Origin: Leucobacter salsicius M1-8
GTDB lineage: Bacteria > Actinomycetota > Actinomycetes > Actinomycetales > Microbacteriaceae
Direction of reading: 5' to 3'
DNA: 64,000 bases
NCBI RefSeq assembly: GCF_000350525.1
Contig: NZ_AOCN01000015.1
Coordinates: 186,001 to 250,000, forward strand
Part shown: one piece after another, positions 16,859-25,454 of the stretch
Numbering within the stretch: position 1 is the stretch's first letter
Layout of the letters: every line of letters begins with the position of its first letter
The notes under the pieces: generated by a model
Seen by the model: the letters and a program-made list of their open reading frames with translations, nothing else
Database searches by the model: none
Told to the model about the DNA's origin: nothing
Program-made: the position numbers and the translations under genes

Positions 16859-18130
16859 CTACGGGGTCTGAATGTCGCCAGGGAGCTCGTGATCCATGCG
16901 GTCGCGCTTGGTCGAGAGATACCCAATGTTGTGCTCGGTGATGCCGACCACGAGCGGCACCCGCTCGGCAACGTCGACACCATGGGCGCGCAGCTGCGAC
17001 ACCTTATCGGGGTTATTGGTGAGCAGACGGATACTCGTCAGTCCCAGATCGGCGATGATCTCGGCCGCCGCCGTGTAATCGCGTGCGTCACCGGGCAACC
17101 CCAGCTGCAGGTTGGCATCGAGCGTATCGACGCCCTGCTCCTGCAGCTGGTACGCGCGCAGCTTGTTCGCCAGCCCGATGCCTCGGCCCTCGTGCCCGCG
17201 CAGGTACACGACGACGCCACCGCGCGCGTGAATCAGGTCGAGCGAGGCTTGCAGCTGCGGCCCGCACTCGCACTTCATCGACGCAAACGCCTCGCCCGTG
17301 ATGCACTCCGAGTGCACCCGCACGAGCGCTCCAGCCCGCGGCATCGAGCCGTCGGGGAGCGGTGCGACGAGCGCGAGGTGATCGACGCCGACGCGGCGGT
17401 CGCGGTAGGCGCTCGTCTGAAACTCGCCGTGCTCGGTGGGCAGCATCGTGCGGGCGCGCTCGCTGACTCGGCGCTGCCTCGGGGCAGCGGCCTGCTGATC
17501 CGGATCAATAGGATCGATCTCATTGAGATGATCGATCAGTTGTTCGATCGTGATGACCGGGATGTTCTCCTGCGCACCCAACTCGATGAGTCCGGGCAGC
17601 CGCATCATCTCGCCGTCCTCGGCGACGATCTCGCCGATCACGGCGACGGGGGAGAGGCCCGCGAGCTTCATCAGTTCGACCCCGGCTTCGGTGTGGCCGG
17701 CGCGGGCGCGCACGCCGCCGTCTACGGCGCGCAGCGGCAGGATGTGGCCGGGGCGGTGTACGTCGGTGGGCACGGCGTCGGGGTTGGCGAGTGCACGCAG
17801 CGTGGTCGCGCGGTCGCTCGCGCTGATGCCGGTCGTGACGCCCTGCGCGGCGTCAACGGTCACGGTGTACGCCGTCGCCCGCACGTCTTCGTTGCGCTCC
17901 ACCATCATGGGGAGGTCGAGCTGATTAGCGACGTCGTTTGACATGGGGGCGCAGAGAAGCCCCGACGACCAGCGCACGGCCCACCCGATCCACTCGGGGG
18001 ACGCGAGCTCTGCCGAGAGAATGACGTCACCCTCATTCTCACGGTCCTCGTCGTCGGCGACGATCACGGGGCGACCAGCCTTGATGGCGGCGATGGCCTC
18101 GGTGATGGAGGAGATGCCTGATGAGGTCAT
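16859..18130 (-). CDS. ribBA: Bifunctional 3,4-dihydroxy-2-butanone-4-phosphate synthase / GTP cyclohydrolase II
   Basis: This supplies both precursors of riboflavin. Residues about 1-205 are the DHBP synthase: 'ADDEDRENEGDVI' is the acidic metal and substrate loop, and 'HTEAGVELMKLAGL' carries the catalytic His and Glu. Residues about 225-410 are GTP cyclohydrolase II, with the zinc site Cys276, Cys287 and Cys289 ('KCECGPQ') and the 'RGHEGRGIGL' substrate loop. A 25-residue linker contains Asp-Pro-Asp encoded by one of the GATCCGGATC palindromes. The start ATG overlaps the ribE stop by four bases (ATGA), so translation is coupled. Confidence 0.97.
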   Translation of the reverse strand: MTSSGISSITEAIAAIKAGRPVIVADDEDRENEGDVILSAELASPEWIGWAVRWSSGLLCAPMSNDVANQLDLPMMVERNEDVRATAYTVTVDAAQGVTTGISASDRATTLRALANPDAVPTDVHRPGHILPLRAVDGGVRARAGHTEAGVELMKLAGLSPVAVIGEIVAEDGEMMRLPGLIELGAQENIPVITIEQLIDHLNEIDPIDPDQQAAAPRQRRVSERARTMLPTEHGEFQTSAYRDRRVGVDHLALVAPLPDGSMPRAGALVRVHSECITGEAFASMKCECGPQLQASLDLIHARGGVVVYLRGHEGRGIGLANKLRAYQLQEQGVDTLDANLQLGLPGDARDYTAAAEIIADLGLTSIRLLTNNPDKVSQLRAHGVDVAERVPLVVGITEHNIGYLSTKRDRMDHELPGDIQTP

Positions 18131-18813
18131 GATGCGATTCCTTCGGTCGAAGTGGTGGTGACAGCAATGTCAGATTCTTGCGGGGTAGATGACAGCGGGG
18201 CGACGCCCATGCGCAGCATGCGGGCGACGTGGCGGGCGAGGGTGTCGGTCTCGACGTTGACCCGGTCGCCCACGACGAGCGCGCCGAGCGTGGTGGCGGT
18301 AAGGGTTTCGGGGATCAGCGAGACCTCGAACCAGTGCGCCCCCGAGGTGTCGGGATCAGACACGTCTGACACAGTGAGTGAGACGCCCGAGGCCGTGATT
18401 GAGCCCTTGTCGACGAGCAGCGCCGCGATCTCGCGCGCCACCTCGAACCGCAGCACCCGCCACGCCTCGTGCTCGGTGACTGAGGTGAGGCGCGCGGTGC
18501 CATCGACGTGGCCCTGCACGATGTGGCCGCCGAGGCGGGTGTCCATGCGCACCGCCCGTTCAAGGTTCACGCGCGTGCCCACCTCGAGCGCACCGAGCGT
18601 CGACATGTGCAGCGTCTGCGCCATCACGTCGGCGGTAAATGCGCCCGCATCGTCGCGATCAACAACCGTGAGGCACACCCCCGACACGCAGATCGAGGCG
18701 CCGTGTGCGGCATCGCTCGTGACCAGCGGCCCCCGAATCGTAAGCCTGAGTGAGTCGTCGACCGGATCGATCGCGATGATCTCGCCGACCTCTTCAATGA
18801 GTCCCGTGAACAT
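18127..18813 (-). CDS. ribE: Riboflavin synthase, alpha chain
   Basis: It dismutates two molecules of 6,7-dimethyl-8-ribityllumazine to riboflavin. The protein begins 'MFTGLIEEVGEI' as is typical, and is two homologous barrel halves of about 97 residues each ('DGASICVSGVCLTV' in the first, 'KGSITASGVSLTVSDV' in the second). 'RLGGHIVQGHVDGT' is also diagnostic. I take the ATG at 18813, which overlaps the ribD stop by one base. A GTG one codon upstream (18816) would give a GTGA overlap and is equally possible. The last 30 residues are a non-conserved Ser/Thr tail. Confidence 0.95.
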   Translation of the reverse strand: MFTGLIEEVGEIIAIDPVDDSLRLTIRGPLVTSDAAHGASICVSGVCLTVVDRDDAGAFTADVMAQTLHMSTLGALEVGTRVNLERAVRMDTRLGGHIVQGHVDGTARLTSVTEHEAWRVLRFEVAREIAALLVDKGSITASGVSLTVSDVSDPDTSGAHWFEVSLIPETLTATTLGALVVGDRVNVETDTLARHVARMLRMGVAPLSSTPQESDIAVTTTSTEGIAS

Positions 18814-19982
18814 CACATTCCCTTCGCTGTGGAGTCAATATCGGCTTCGATCAACCAGTCGGCGCCGAGCTGGGTGAGCCGCGCTCGCCGCAGCGGCTTC
18901 AGGCCGTCCATGCTCTCGATCCCGAGGTCGCCGAGCGCGAGCATCGGCCCGCCGAGTAGGGCCGGGGCGACGTAGACGAGCACCTCGTGGGCGAGCCCCG
19001 CGGCAATAAACGCGCTCGCGACCCTGGGGCCGCCCTCGACAAAAATGCTCCGGATCCCGCGTGCCCCGAGCGCCTCGAGGTCGGTGGCGAGGTCCTCGCC
19101 GGTGAGGTGCAGCGGCGCATCGAGGCCGTGCGCGGCGAGGGCTGGGTGGCTATTGACGCGGGCCTGGGTGGGGATTGCCCGTCGGCCGAGTATGACCGGG
19201 ATTGGTTGTTCGGCGGCGGGCACGAGCAGCTCGCCTGTGGCGTCTCGCGCGGTGAGGCTGGGGTCGTCGGCGAGTAGTGTGCCCGTTCCGACGAGGATTG
19301 CGTCGGCGGCCGCACGTCGATGGTGGACGTCGGCGCGGGCTTCGGCCCCGGTGATCCACTGGCTTGAGCCGTCGGCCGCGGCGGCGCGGCCGTCGAGGGT
19401 CTGTGCCCACTTCACGATCACGCGGGGAGTATCCACCCCTGTCATCCCGCGCGAGGTGCGAGTTGCAGACTCCAGCACGTCGGGTGAGGTGGGTGCGACG
19501 GGCGACTGTCGTTCCAGCCAGCCGGCGAGCAGTTCGCGGGCCTCAGCGGCCAGCACGCCAGCGCGCACGCTGATCCCCGCCGCGCGCAGCGTCTCGGCGC
19601 CTCCGGCCGAGGCCCCGTCAGAGGACGCCCCGCCCGGGTCGGCGAGCGCGTAGGCGACGGCGCCGATGCCCGCGTCGCGCAGGGCGACGGCGCAGGGGCC
19701 CGTGCGGCCCGTGTGGTTGCACGGCTCGAGTGTGACGACGGCGGTGAGTTCACCCGCACGGGAGCGCCATGAGTCGGGCAGCCGGGCGAGTGCGGCGGCT
19801 TCGGCGTGGGGCGATCCGGCACCCTCATGCCACCCCTCGGCCACGATCGCACCGCGAGCATCGATGATGACGCAACCCACCTGCGGGTTCGCGTTGAGCG
19901 CGGGACCGCGGCGCGCGATGGTGAGCGCGCGGTGCATCGCGTCGGCAACGATCGTGTCTTCGGTGCGTGAGTCGTCAAGCAT
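18813..19982 (-). CDS. ribD: Bifunctional riboflavin deaminase/reductase
   Basis: First gene of the rib operon. The N-terminal deaminase (about 1-150) has the zinc site: His59 in 'SPHAEAAAL' with Glu61 as proton shuttle, plus Cys88 and Cys97 in 'EPCNHTGRTGPC'. The C-terminal reductase (about 185-385) shows 'RVIVKWAQTLDGRAAAADGSS' (in two blocks), 'DAILVGTGTLLADDP' and 'IFVEGGPRVASAFI', the NADPH and substrate regions. Together they convert the GTP cyclohydrolase II product to 5-amino-6-ribitylamino-uracil phosphate. An FMN riboswitch lies upstream. A possible hairpin (19995-20020) would hide the AGGAA ribosome-binding site. Confidence 0.96.
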   Translation of the reverse strand: MLDDSRTEDTIVADAMHRALTIARRGPALNANPQVGCVIIDARGAIVAEGWHEGAGSPHAEAAALARLPDSWRSRAGELTAVVTLEPCNHTGRTGPCAVALRDAGIGAVAYALADPGGASSDGASAGGAETLRAAGISVRAGVLAAEARELLAGWLERQSPVAPTSPDVLESATRTSRGMTGVDTPRVIVKWAQTLDGRAAAADGSSQWITGAEARADVHHRRAAADAILVGTGTLLADDPSLTARDATGELLVPAAEQPIPVILGRRAIPTQARVNSHPALAAHGLDAPLHLTGEDLATDLEALGARGIRSIFVEGGPRVASAFIAAGLAHEVLVYVAPALLGGPMLALGDLGIESMDGLKPLRRARLTQLGADWLIEADIDSTAKGM

Positions 19983-20046
19983 GGCGGCCGCCGTTTCCTG
20001 CGTGCCGGGTACGCCAGGAACCGCGAATCACCGCGGCTTCTGTATT

Positions 20047-20177
20047 CCTCTCATCCGGACTAGAGCAGCAGAACTGCCCATCACCGTCGGTACCGGAGTT
20101 TCACCGGTTCAACATCGCGGATGCGACGCTCGCGGACTATCACCGCCGGTTCGGATTCTCACCGACCCCGGAACACG
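20047..20177 (-). promoter_or_regulatory. FMN riboswitch (RFN element)
   Basis: Read on the minus strand, the conserved RFN blocks appear in order: 'CGTGTTCCGGGGTCGGTGA', 'CCGAACCGGCGGTGATAGT', 'CCGCGAGCGTC', 'GAACCGGTGAAACTCCGGTA', 'CCGACGGTGATGGGCAG' and 'AGTCCGGATGAGAG'. This is the six-stem FMN aptamer. Between it and the ribD start, positions 19995-20003 and 20011-20020 can pair (one bulge) and would cover the AGGAA ribosome-binding site. No clear T-tract terminator is present, so repression by blocking translation is more likely than transcription termination. Binding of FMN should switch off ribD-ribE-ribBA-ribH. Confidence 0.95.
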
Positions 20178-20231
20178 TTTCCCATCGTAGCCCGATTCGG
20201 GCTGAACCGGCACGCATTATCGCGGCCGTCG

Positions 20232-21023
20232 CTATTCGAAGATGTCCGTGAACAGATTGCCATTGATGAGCAGGTTGATCGTAAGTCCGATCATGAGGGC
20301 GTTGAAGAAGAAGGCGAGGGTGGTGTGCCACACCACCGTCCACCGCATATGCGAATCGACGACCTTCACGTCTGAGACCGAAAAGTTCGTAGCATTTGTG
20401 AAGGCGAAGTAGGCGAAGTCGATGAGTCGTGGCTCGGGCGTGCCGGGAAACTCCAGGGGAGGGGTCTGCGCCCGCAGGAAGCGCGAGTAGTAGACACGAG
20501 CGTAACCCCAGTTAAACATTGCCCACGACAGCAGCATTGCCCACATTCCCAGTCCCTCGAGCGCCCTGTCCCCCCTGTCGAGGGTCTGGTCGGCGATGAG
20601 TTCGATTGCGACTGTGAGTCCAATCCCGCTCGCTCCAAAGGACATAATGATCGACAGCCAGCGCGAGAGTGGGTGCCCAACGATTGCCTGGGTGAGGCGT
20701 GAATCGGGGTGCGGGGAGCGCGCGATGACGGTCAGGGTGAGTGCCGTCGCGGCCAAGTAGACGGTTGCGGTGAGGCACCAACTTAAGAGCAGGCCCAGAT
20801 CGTTCGGATCATCTGGGTTGTCGCCGCCCCACAACACGTGGCCTCCGACCCAGACCAGCCAAACCTGCATCAGGATCCCGATCATTGCGGTGGTGAAGGC
20901 TACGGGGGTGCGCACCCGAGAGGATCTGCCCCGTGCCGGCCCGCTGGCCCGGGGCGCGACCGGGCCGCGACCTTCCCCGAGCCCTCGTCCAGATACGGCG
21001 TTGGGGGCAGACGACCGGCTCAC
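20232..21023 (-). CDS. DUF1345 family membrane protein
   Basis: The 263-residue membrane protein has a Pro/Arg/Gly-rich cytosolic N-terminus (about 1-40) and five or six hydrophobic segments. Diagnostic of DUF1345 are 'NWGYARVYYSRFL', 'FAYFAFTNATNFSVSDVKV' and the end 'HTTLAFFFNALMIGLTINLL'. The biochemical role of the family is unknown; the 'FAYFAFT' segment recalls a pore loop, which is only an impression. Its start overlaps the stop of the upstream DUF2156 gene by four bases, so the two are co-translated. Confidence 0.82.
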   Translation of the reverse strand: MSRSSAPNAVSGRGLGEGRGPVAPRASGPARGRSSRVRTPVAFTTAMIGILMQVWLVWVGGHVLWGGDNPDDPNDLGLLLSWCLTATVYLAATALTLTVIARSPHPDSRLTQAIVGHPLSRWLSIIMSFGASGIGLTVAIELIADQTLDRGDRALEGLGMWAMLLSWAMFNWGYARVYYSRFLRAQTPPLEFPGTPEPRLIDFAYFAFTNATNFSVSDVKVVDSHMRWTVVWHTTLAFFFNALMIGLTINLLINGNLFTDIFE

Positions 21024-23185
21024 GCGGCCTTCCCCTGGGTATTGGGTTTGGTGGTGGCCGAAGAAAGCAGGTCGCGCAGGCTTGCATCGGGCAGGTAGGC
21101 GCGAGTGAGTGCGATGCCAATGCGGGGCAGATCACCCTCGTCCCGAAAAATGAGATGTAGCGACTCGTGACGGGGATTGAACTTTTGCTTGAAACGGTGC
21201 AGAGACTTGAACCCGTAGAGGGGCTCAATGAGCTCACCCACGCCCGTGAGCACCTGATCGATGGGGCCAGCTTCTGCGTTTTCAGGGCGTACGAGGGGTG
21301 CGCCCGAAAGAGACACGAACTCGTAGCCCTGTTCGGAGAAATGCTGGGCGGACGAGGCGATGAGGAACTCCATCACAGGGCCGAAGCCGCCATCGCGGCG
21401 GCGCATCAGATCGAGGGTCCAACCCGCCACTCGGGGCTCGCCGGTGTCGGGGTCGGGAACGCCGTACACCGGCAGCCACGAGGTGATGCCGTGCAAGCTG
21501 CCGTCAGTGTCGACGGCGATGCCCACGCGTACGCGGGGGTCGAGCGCCTCATCGACGGTGCCGAGTGTAAATCTCATTTCGGGCAGGCCTTTGTCTCCCG
21601 ACCACTGCTCAGAGATTGCGCGTACCTGAGCGAGCGTCGACCAGGGCTCGTCGGCGAGCGTGACCATGCGAAATTCGATGTTCTCACGGGCGGCGCGGTT
21701 GATGGCGGTGCGCACGGCGCCCCAAACCTTGCCCTTGAACTGGAGCCCCGGAAGGTCCACGATCGTGTCCTCGGCGACGATCACCGAGCGCCAACCCTCG
21801 GGGCGAGCCTCGGCGACCGCCGCGCTCACTGAAAAGGCGCACGGAATGAGGCCCGCGTGTTGGGTCACGCTCGCAAAATCCTTGAGTGTCGAGCTCTCGG
21901 CACCTGCTGCAACGATCGGGTCGCCGAGCATAATGGCGACGCCGGAGTGAGCCTGGTACGCGATGGCCCCCGCAGACGTGGTGCTGATGCGACGGTTCAG
22001 ATTCCACGTGGTCATCCAAGATATCGTGCCGCCGCCAAACCGTTCGAGCCGCGCAATCAGCTCCTCGCGCGTGAGGCGCCCGGCCGAGAGGGTACGACGT
22101 GAACGACGAAGCGGTACCCGAAAGGCACCACGAGCAACAAGCAGGATGACGAGCATCGCGGCCCAGAGCACGCTCGGGGCGAGGGCCAGCCCAATGATGT
22201 CAAACGGGGTGTCAATCAGCTCAAACTTGAGCATGAGGGGCACCGCGAGGACGGCCAGCACGGCGGTGACGAGGTTGTAGATGCCCAGAACAAGCCCGAA
22301 CACCCATGCAACCTTGTGTCCGCCGCGCAAGCCGTTAGCAATCAACGCGATGACAACCACGTCGATGGCGACGTCGATGAACGAGGCGATGGGCTGATTC
22401 TGCCCGAGCGGGCCGTTGTAGGGCACGATGAGGTCAAGCACCTGGATCGCACCGATCGCGATGACGCCGACAAACGCGAGGAACCGCCACTCGCGCGTGC
22501 TGGGGCGACCTGCCGGGCGGCGGAACGCGGGCATGAGTCCGCTCACGGTGAGCGCGACCGCCATGGCGATGGCGTGCTCTAGGTCATGAATGTTGCCGAG
22601 ATAGAACACCGAGATCGTTGTCCACAGGAAGATGCCAATGCGAGCGCGAAGCCGCCACGGGGAGGGCAGGGTGGCGATGGCGAATACGAGCGCGGTGAGT
22701 GCGCCGCACGACGGGCCCACGTCATAGACGGTGGAGAGCCGGTCGATCCAGTGCGAGCCCGACTGGGAGGCAGCGGCGAGAAGGGCGGCCGCGCCAACAA
22801 CGCCGACGATGTGGCCGCCGAGAAAGAGCCCGGCCGTGCGCAGGGACCCGAACTGCCACTCAGCCCAGCCGAGCCCGCCGATCACGAGCGGCATCAGGGT
22901 GAGGTAGACCCACGGGTGGTCCACGAAGAACAGCGCCGTGAACACTGACCACCAGCGGCCCTCAGCAAACGCGGGGAGCCCGGTTGCGACCTCGTGGTAC
23001 CACGGCTGGTCGGCGGCGGCTGCCCACAGGCTGCCCGTGGCGACTCCGACAACGAGCATTGCGACCACGAAGGCGGCGGTAAAGGGCGTGCGTCGCAGCA
23101 CCCGAACGAAGCCTGTGGCGCGGCCGGATCCCTTGATTTCGGGGTTGGCTCCCGTGCTGGTTTCGCTGACCGCAGTGTCGTTCAT
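21020..23185 (-). CDS. Membrane protein with rhomboid-like N-terminus and DUF2156 (MprF-type) C-terminus
   Basis: A protein of 721 residues. The N-terminal membrane half has a rhomboid-like first part (about 60-240): 'VYLTLMPLVIGGLGWAEWQF', then 'VGPSCGALTALVF' with a Gly-x-Ser at the place of the rhomboid nucleophile, and a His in 'DLEHAIAMAV'. More transmembrane helices follow to about residue 370. The C-terminal cytosolic half (about 385-715) is a DUF2156 domain ('RFGGGTISWMTTW', 'SGVAIMLGDPIV', 'EFVSLSGAPL', 'GFKSLHRFKQKFNPRHESL'), the GNAT-like fold of lysyl-phosphatidylglycerol synthases. It may aminoacylate or otherwise modify a lipid, but no tRNA synthetase domain is attached. The start used is ATG 23185; GTG 23191 is an alternative. 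Confidence 0.82.
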   Translation of the reverse strand: MNDTAVSETSTGANPEIKGSGRATGFVRVLRRTPFTAAFVVAMLVVGVATGSLWAAAADQPWYHEVATGLPAFAEGRWWSVFTALFFVDHPWVYLTLMPLVIGGLGWAEWQFGSLRTAGLFLGGHIVGVVGAAALLAAASQSGSHWIDRLSTVYDVGPSCGALTALVFAIATLPSPWRLRARIGIFLWTTISVFYLGNIHDLEHAIAMAVALTVSGLMPAFRRPAGRPSTREWRFLAFVGVIAIGAIQVLDLIVPYNGPLGQNQPIASFIDVAIDVVVIALIANGLRGGHKVAWVFGLVLGIYNLVTAVLAVLAVPLMLKFELIDTPFDIIGLALAPSVLWAAMLVILLVARGAFRVPLRRSRRTLSAGRLTREELIARLERFGGGTISWMTTWNLNRRISTTSAGAIAYQAHSGVAIMLGDPIVAAGAESSTLKDFASVTQHAGLIPCAFSVSAAVAEARPEGWRSVIVAEDTIVDLPGLQFKGKVWGAVRTAINRAARENIEFRMVTLADEPWSTLAQVRAISEQWSGDKGLPEMRFTLGTVDEALDPRVRVGIAVDTDGSLHGITSWLPVYGVPDPDTGEPRVAGWTLDLMRRRDGGFGPVMEFLIASSAQHFSEQGYEFVSLSGAPLVRPENAEAGPIDQVLTGVGELIEPLYGFKSLHRFKQKFNPRHESLHLIFRDEGDLPRIGIALTRAYLPDASLRDLLSSATTKPNTQGKAA

Positions 23186-23251
23186 ACACACAGTCTATGA
23201 AGTTAGGGGCGCGGCTGTAGCCTGACGCCACCGGCGGGGTGTGCCTAAATG

Positions 23252-23313
23252 CGGAGATCCCACGTCAAACGAACAAAAATCGTGATTTTGATCCGAGAAA
23301 CGCGGGATCTCCG
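23252..23313. repeat. Intergenic inverted repeat between trpS and the DUF2156 gene
   Basis: Arms of 13 bp (23252-23264 and 23301-23313, one non-Watson-Crick position) flank a 36-nt A-rich loop containing CAAAAATCGTGATTTTG, itself nearly palindromic. It follows the trpS stop on the minus strand. The TCGTGATT core is shared with the loop of the inverted repeat at 16226-16289. Confidence 0.6.
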
Positions 23314-23332
23314 AGCGGAGTTCACCGTGCGG

Positions 23333-24340
23333 TTAGCGCATCAGGCCGATTCGCTCGTACACGAGGTCGAGGGTGCGACCGGCGACCTCGTTCGCGCGCT
23401 CGGCACCCTGTGCGAGCAGTCGATCGAGCTCGGCCGGGTCTGAGAGCAGTTCTTCGGTGCGCTCGCGGACGGGGGCGAGGCTGCCCTCGACGACCTCGAC
23501 GAGACCCTTCTTGAGGTCGCCGTAGCCGCGGCCGTCGTACTCGGCGACAACCGAATCAACCGACTGCCCCGACAGCACCGAGTAGATGGTGAGCAGGTTT
23601 GAGACGCCGGGCTTGGTCTCGCGGTCGAACCGCACCACGCCCTCGTCGTCGGTGACCGCGCGCATGATCTTCTTCTTGGTCACGTTCGCGGGGTCGAGCA
23701 CGTTGACGAGGCCCGCGTCGGACTCGGCCGACTTCGACATCTTCGCGGTGGGCACCTGCAGGTCATAGACCTTCGCGGTGCCCTTGGAGATGTGCGCCTC
23801 GGGCACCAGGAAGGTGTCGCCGAAGCGTGAGTTGAACCGGTTAGCCAGGTCGCGCGTGAGCTCGACGTGCTGGCGCTGGTCTTCGCCCACCGGCACCGAA
23901 GCGGCCTGGTAGAGCAGAATGTCGGCGGCCATCAGAATCGGGTAGGTGAACAGTCCGACCGAAGCGGTGTCGGTGCCCTGCTTCTGCGACTTGTCCTTGA
24001 ACTGAGTCATGCGGCCAGCCTCACCAAACCCGGTGAGCGTGTTCAGTACCCAGGCGAGCTCGGCGTGCGCCGACACGTGCGACTGCACGAACAGGGTCGA
24101 CTTCGCCGGGTCGATGCCCGCAGCAATGTACTGCGCGGCGGTACGGCGCGTACGGGCCACGAGGCCCGCCGGATCCTGCGGAACGGTAATGGCGTGGAGA
24201 TTGACCACGCAGAAGAACGCGTCGTAGTCCTCCTGCATCTTGGTCCACTGGCTCAGGGCGCCAATGTAGTTGCCGAGCTGCAGGGAATCGGCGGAGGGCT
24301 GCATGCCCGAGAAGAGTACGGGCTTGGAGGTTTCAGTCAT
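23333..24340 (-). CDS. trpS: Tryptophan--tRNA ligase
   Basis: A class Ic aminoacyl-tRNA synthetase of 335 residues, the usual length. The N-terminus reads '[20 protein letters not shown]'; this is the HIGH region with Gln where many relatives have His, and Asn at the final position as usual. '[13 protein letters not shown]', '[19 protein letters not shown]'-type residues ('[18 protein letters not shown]') and the KMSKS loop ('[13 protein letters not shown]') identify the enzyme. It stands alone, with long intergenic hairpins on both sides. Confidence 0.96.
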   Translation of the reverse strand: MTETSKPVLFSGMQPSADSLQLGNYIGALSQWTKMQEDYDAFFCVVNLHAITVPQDPAGLVARTRRTAAQYIAAGIDPAKSTLFVQSHVSAHAELAWVLNTLTGFGEAGRMTQFKDKSQKQGTDTASVGLFTYPILMAADILLYQAASVPVGEDQRQHVELTRDLANRFNSRFGDTFLVPEAHISKGTAKVYDLQVPTAKMSKSAESDAGLVNVLDPANVTKKKIMRAVTDDEGVVRFDRETKPGVSNLLTIYSVLSGQSVDSVVAEYDGRGYGDLKKGLVEVVEGSLAPVRERTEELLSDPAELDRLLAQGAERANEVAGRTLDLVYERIGLMR

Positions 24341-24430
24341 GATGGTGCTTCTTCGCTAAAGGTAAAAGGGAAATTCAAAAATTCGGGGCCGCACCCGCCG
24401 CTGCTGCCCACCGCGTTAGCGACCTAGGGA

Positions 24431-24535
24431 GCTGGGAGGCTGGGCTTTGGGCCCGCCGATTGGTCGGGCCTGGCAGGAGCACCGGCGAAGCCCGTGCGAC
24501 CGGAGAGCGGCGGGCCCAAAGCCCAGCCTCCCAGC
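24431..24535. repeat. Perfect 28-bp inverted repeat, candidate structured element
   Basis: Arms 24431-24458 and 24508-24535 are exactly complementary over 28 bp, separated by 49 nt that can extend the fold (GGTCGGGC against GCCCGTGCGACC with a bulge). It lies in a 208-bp gap between the first exonuclease gene's stop and trpS, both on the minus strand. No T tract follows it on the minus strand. It may be a terminator, a small mobile repeat or a structured RNA. No target-site duplication is evident. Confidence 0.75.
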
Positions 24536-24548
24536 GGCAGAAATCGAA

Positions 24549-25409
24549 CTAAACGCGGTAGTCAACAACGACGGGCGCGTGATCCGACCATCGCTCATCG
24601 TAGGAGGCCGCCCGATCAATGACGTAGTTCTCGACGCGCTCACCGAGTGCGGGCGTGACCACGTGGTAGTCGATGCGCCAGCCGGTGTCGTTGTCGAACG
24701 CCTGGCCGCGGTTGGACCACCACGAGTAGGGGCCGTCGACCTCGCCGGCCCAGCGGCGGCCGACGTCGACCCAGCCGAAGCCGGGGCCTTCTGATCCGTC
24801 GACACCCACGACGGTTTCGCCCTTGGGGCCGAAGTAGCGGTCGAAGTAGGCGCGCTCCTGCGGCAGGAAGCCCGACTTCTTGACGTTGCCTTTCCAGTTC
24901 TTGATGTCGAGCTCGCGGTGGCCCACGTTGAAGTCGCCGACGATCGAGACGAGTGCGCCCTCGGTGTCGAGTTCGCTCATGCGCTCGCCCATCGCATCGA
25001 GGAACGCCCACTTGGCTTCCTGACGGGGCGACCCGACCTCACCCGAGTGGGTGTAGTTGCTGACGACGGTGAACGGCTTGCCGCCCAGCTCGAAGTCGGC
25101 CTCAAGCCAGCGGCCTGACGACTGGATGCGAACCTGCGCGTCCGCAGCGCCGAGGCCCACGCGGTGCGCGAGTGACGGGACGCGGCTCGCGATTGCGACG
25201 CCCGCGCGGCCCTTGATGTCGCAGGGGTCGTGGAGCCAGTGCCAGCCGGCGTCGCCCAAGAACTGCTGCAGGTGCTCGTCTTGCGCGCGAACCTCTTGCA
25301 TCGCGAGGATATCGACGTCGCGAGACGCGAGCCACTCGCCCATGCCCTTGCGGTAGGCGGCACGGATGCCGTTGACGTTGACTGAGGCGACGCGCAGGGA
25401 TTCGACCAT
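24549..25409 (-). CDS. xth: Exodeoxyribonuclease III family protein (copy 1)
   Basis: An endonuclease/exonuclease/phosphatase-fold enzyme of 286 residues for abasic-site repair. Motifs in order: 'RVASVNVNGIRAA' (Asn metal/phosphate site), 'ILAMQEVRA' (catalytic Glu), 'GRAGVAIASR', 'IVGDFNVGH' (Asp and Asn), 'RIDYHVVTP' and 'YDERWSDHAPVVVDYRV' (Asp-His). All catalytic positions are present. A related gene lies 45 bp upstream on the same strand; the two copies are clearly divergent, so this is an old duplication rather than a recent one. Confidence 0.92.
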   Translation of the reverse strand: MVESLRVASVNVNGIRAAYRKGMGEWLASRDVDILAMQEVRAQDEHLQQFLGDAGWHWLHDPCDIKGRAGVAIASRVPSLAHRVGLGAADAQVRIQSSGRWLEADFELGGKPFTVVSNYTHSGEVGSPRQEAKWAFLDAMGERMSELDTEGALVSIVGDFNVGHRELDIKNWKGNVKKSGFLPQERAYFDRYFGPKGETVVGVDGSEGPGFGWVDVGRRWAGEVDGPYSWWSNRGQAFDNDTGWRIDYHVVTPALGERVENYVIDRAASYDERWSDHAPVVVDYRV

Positions 25410-25454
25410 GCGTGCCAGTCTACCGAGTTGAACTCGGGTCAGGGGAGGGTGCGG

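Noticed and set aside
16816-16983. In-frame upstream extension of ribH
   Set aside because: It overlaps the end of ribBA, while the AAAGGAG before 16815 and the normal family length support the shorter protein.
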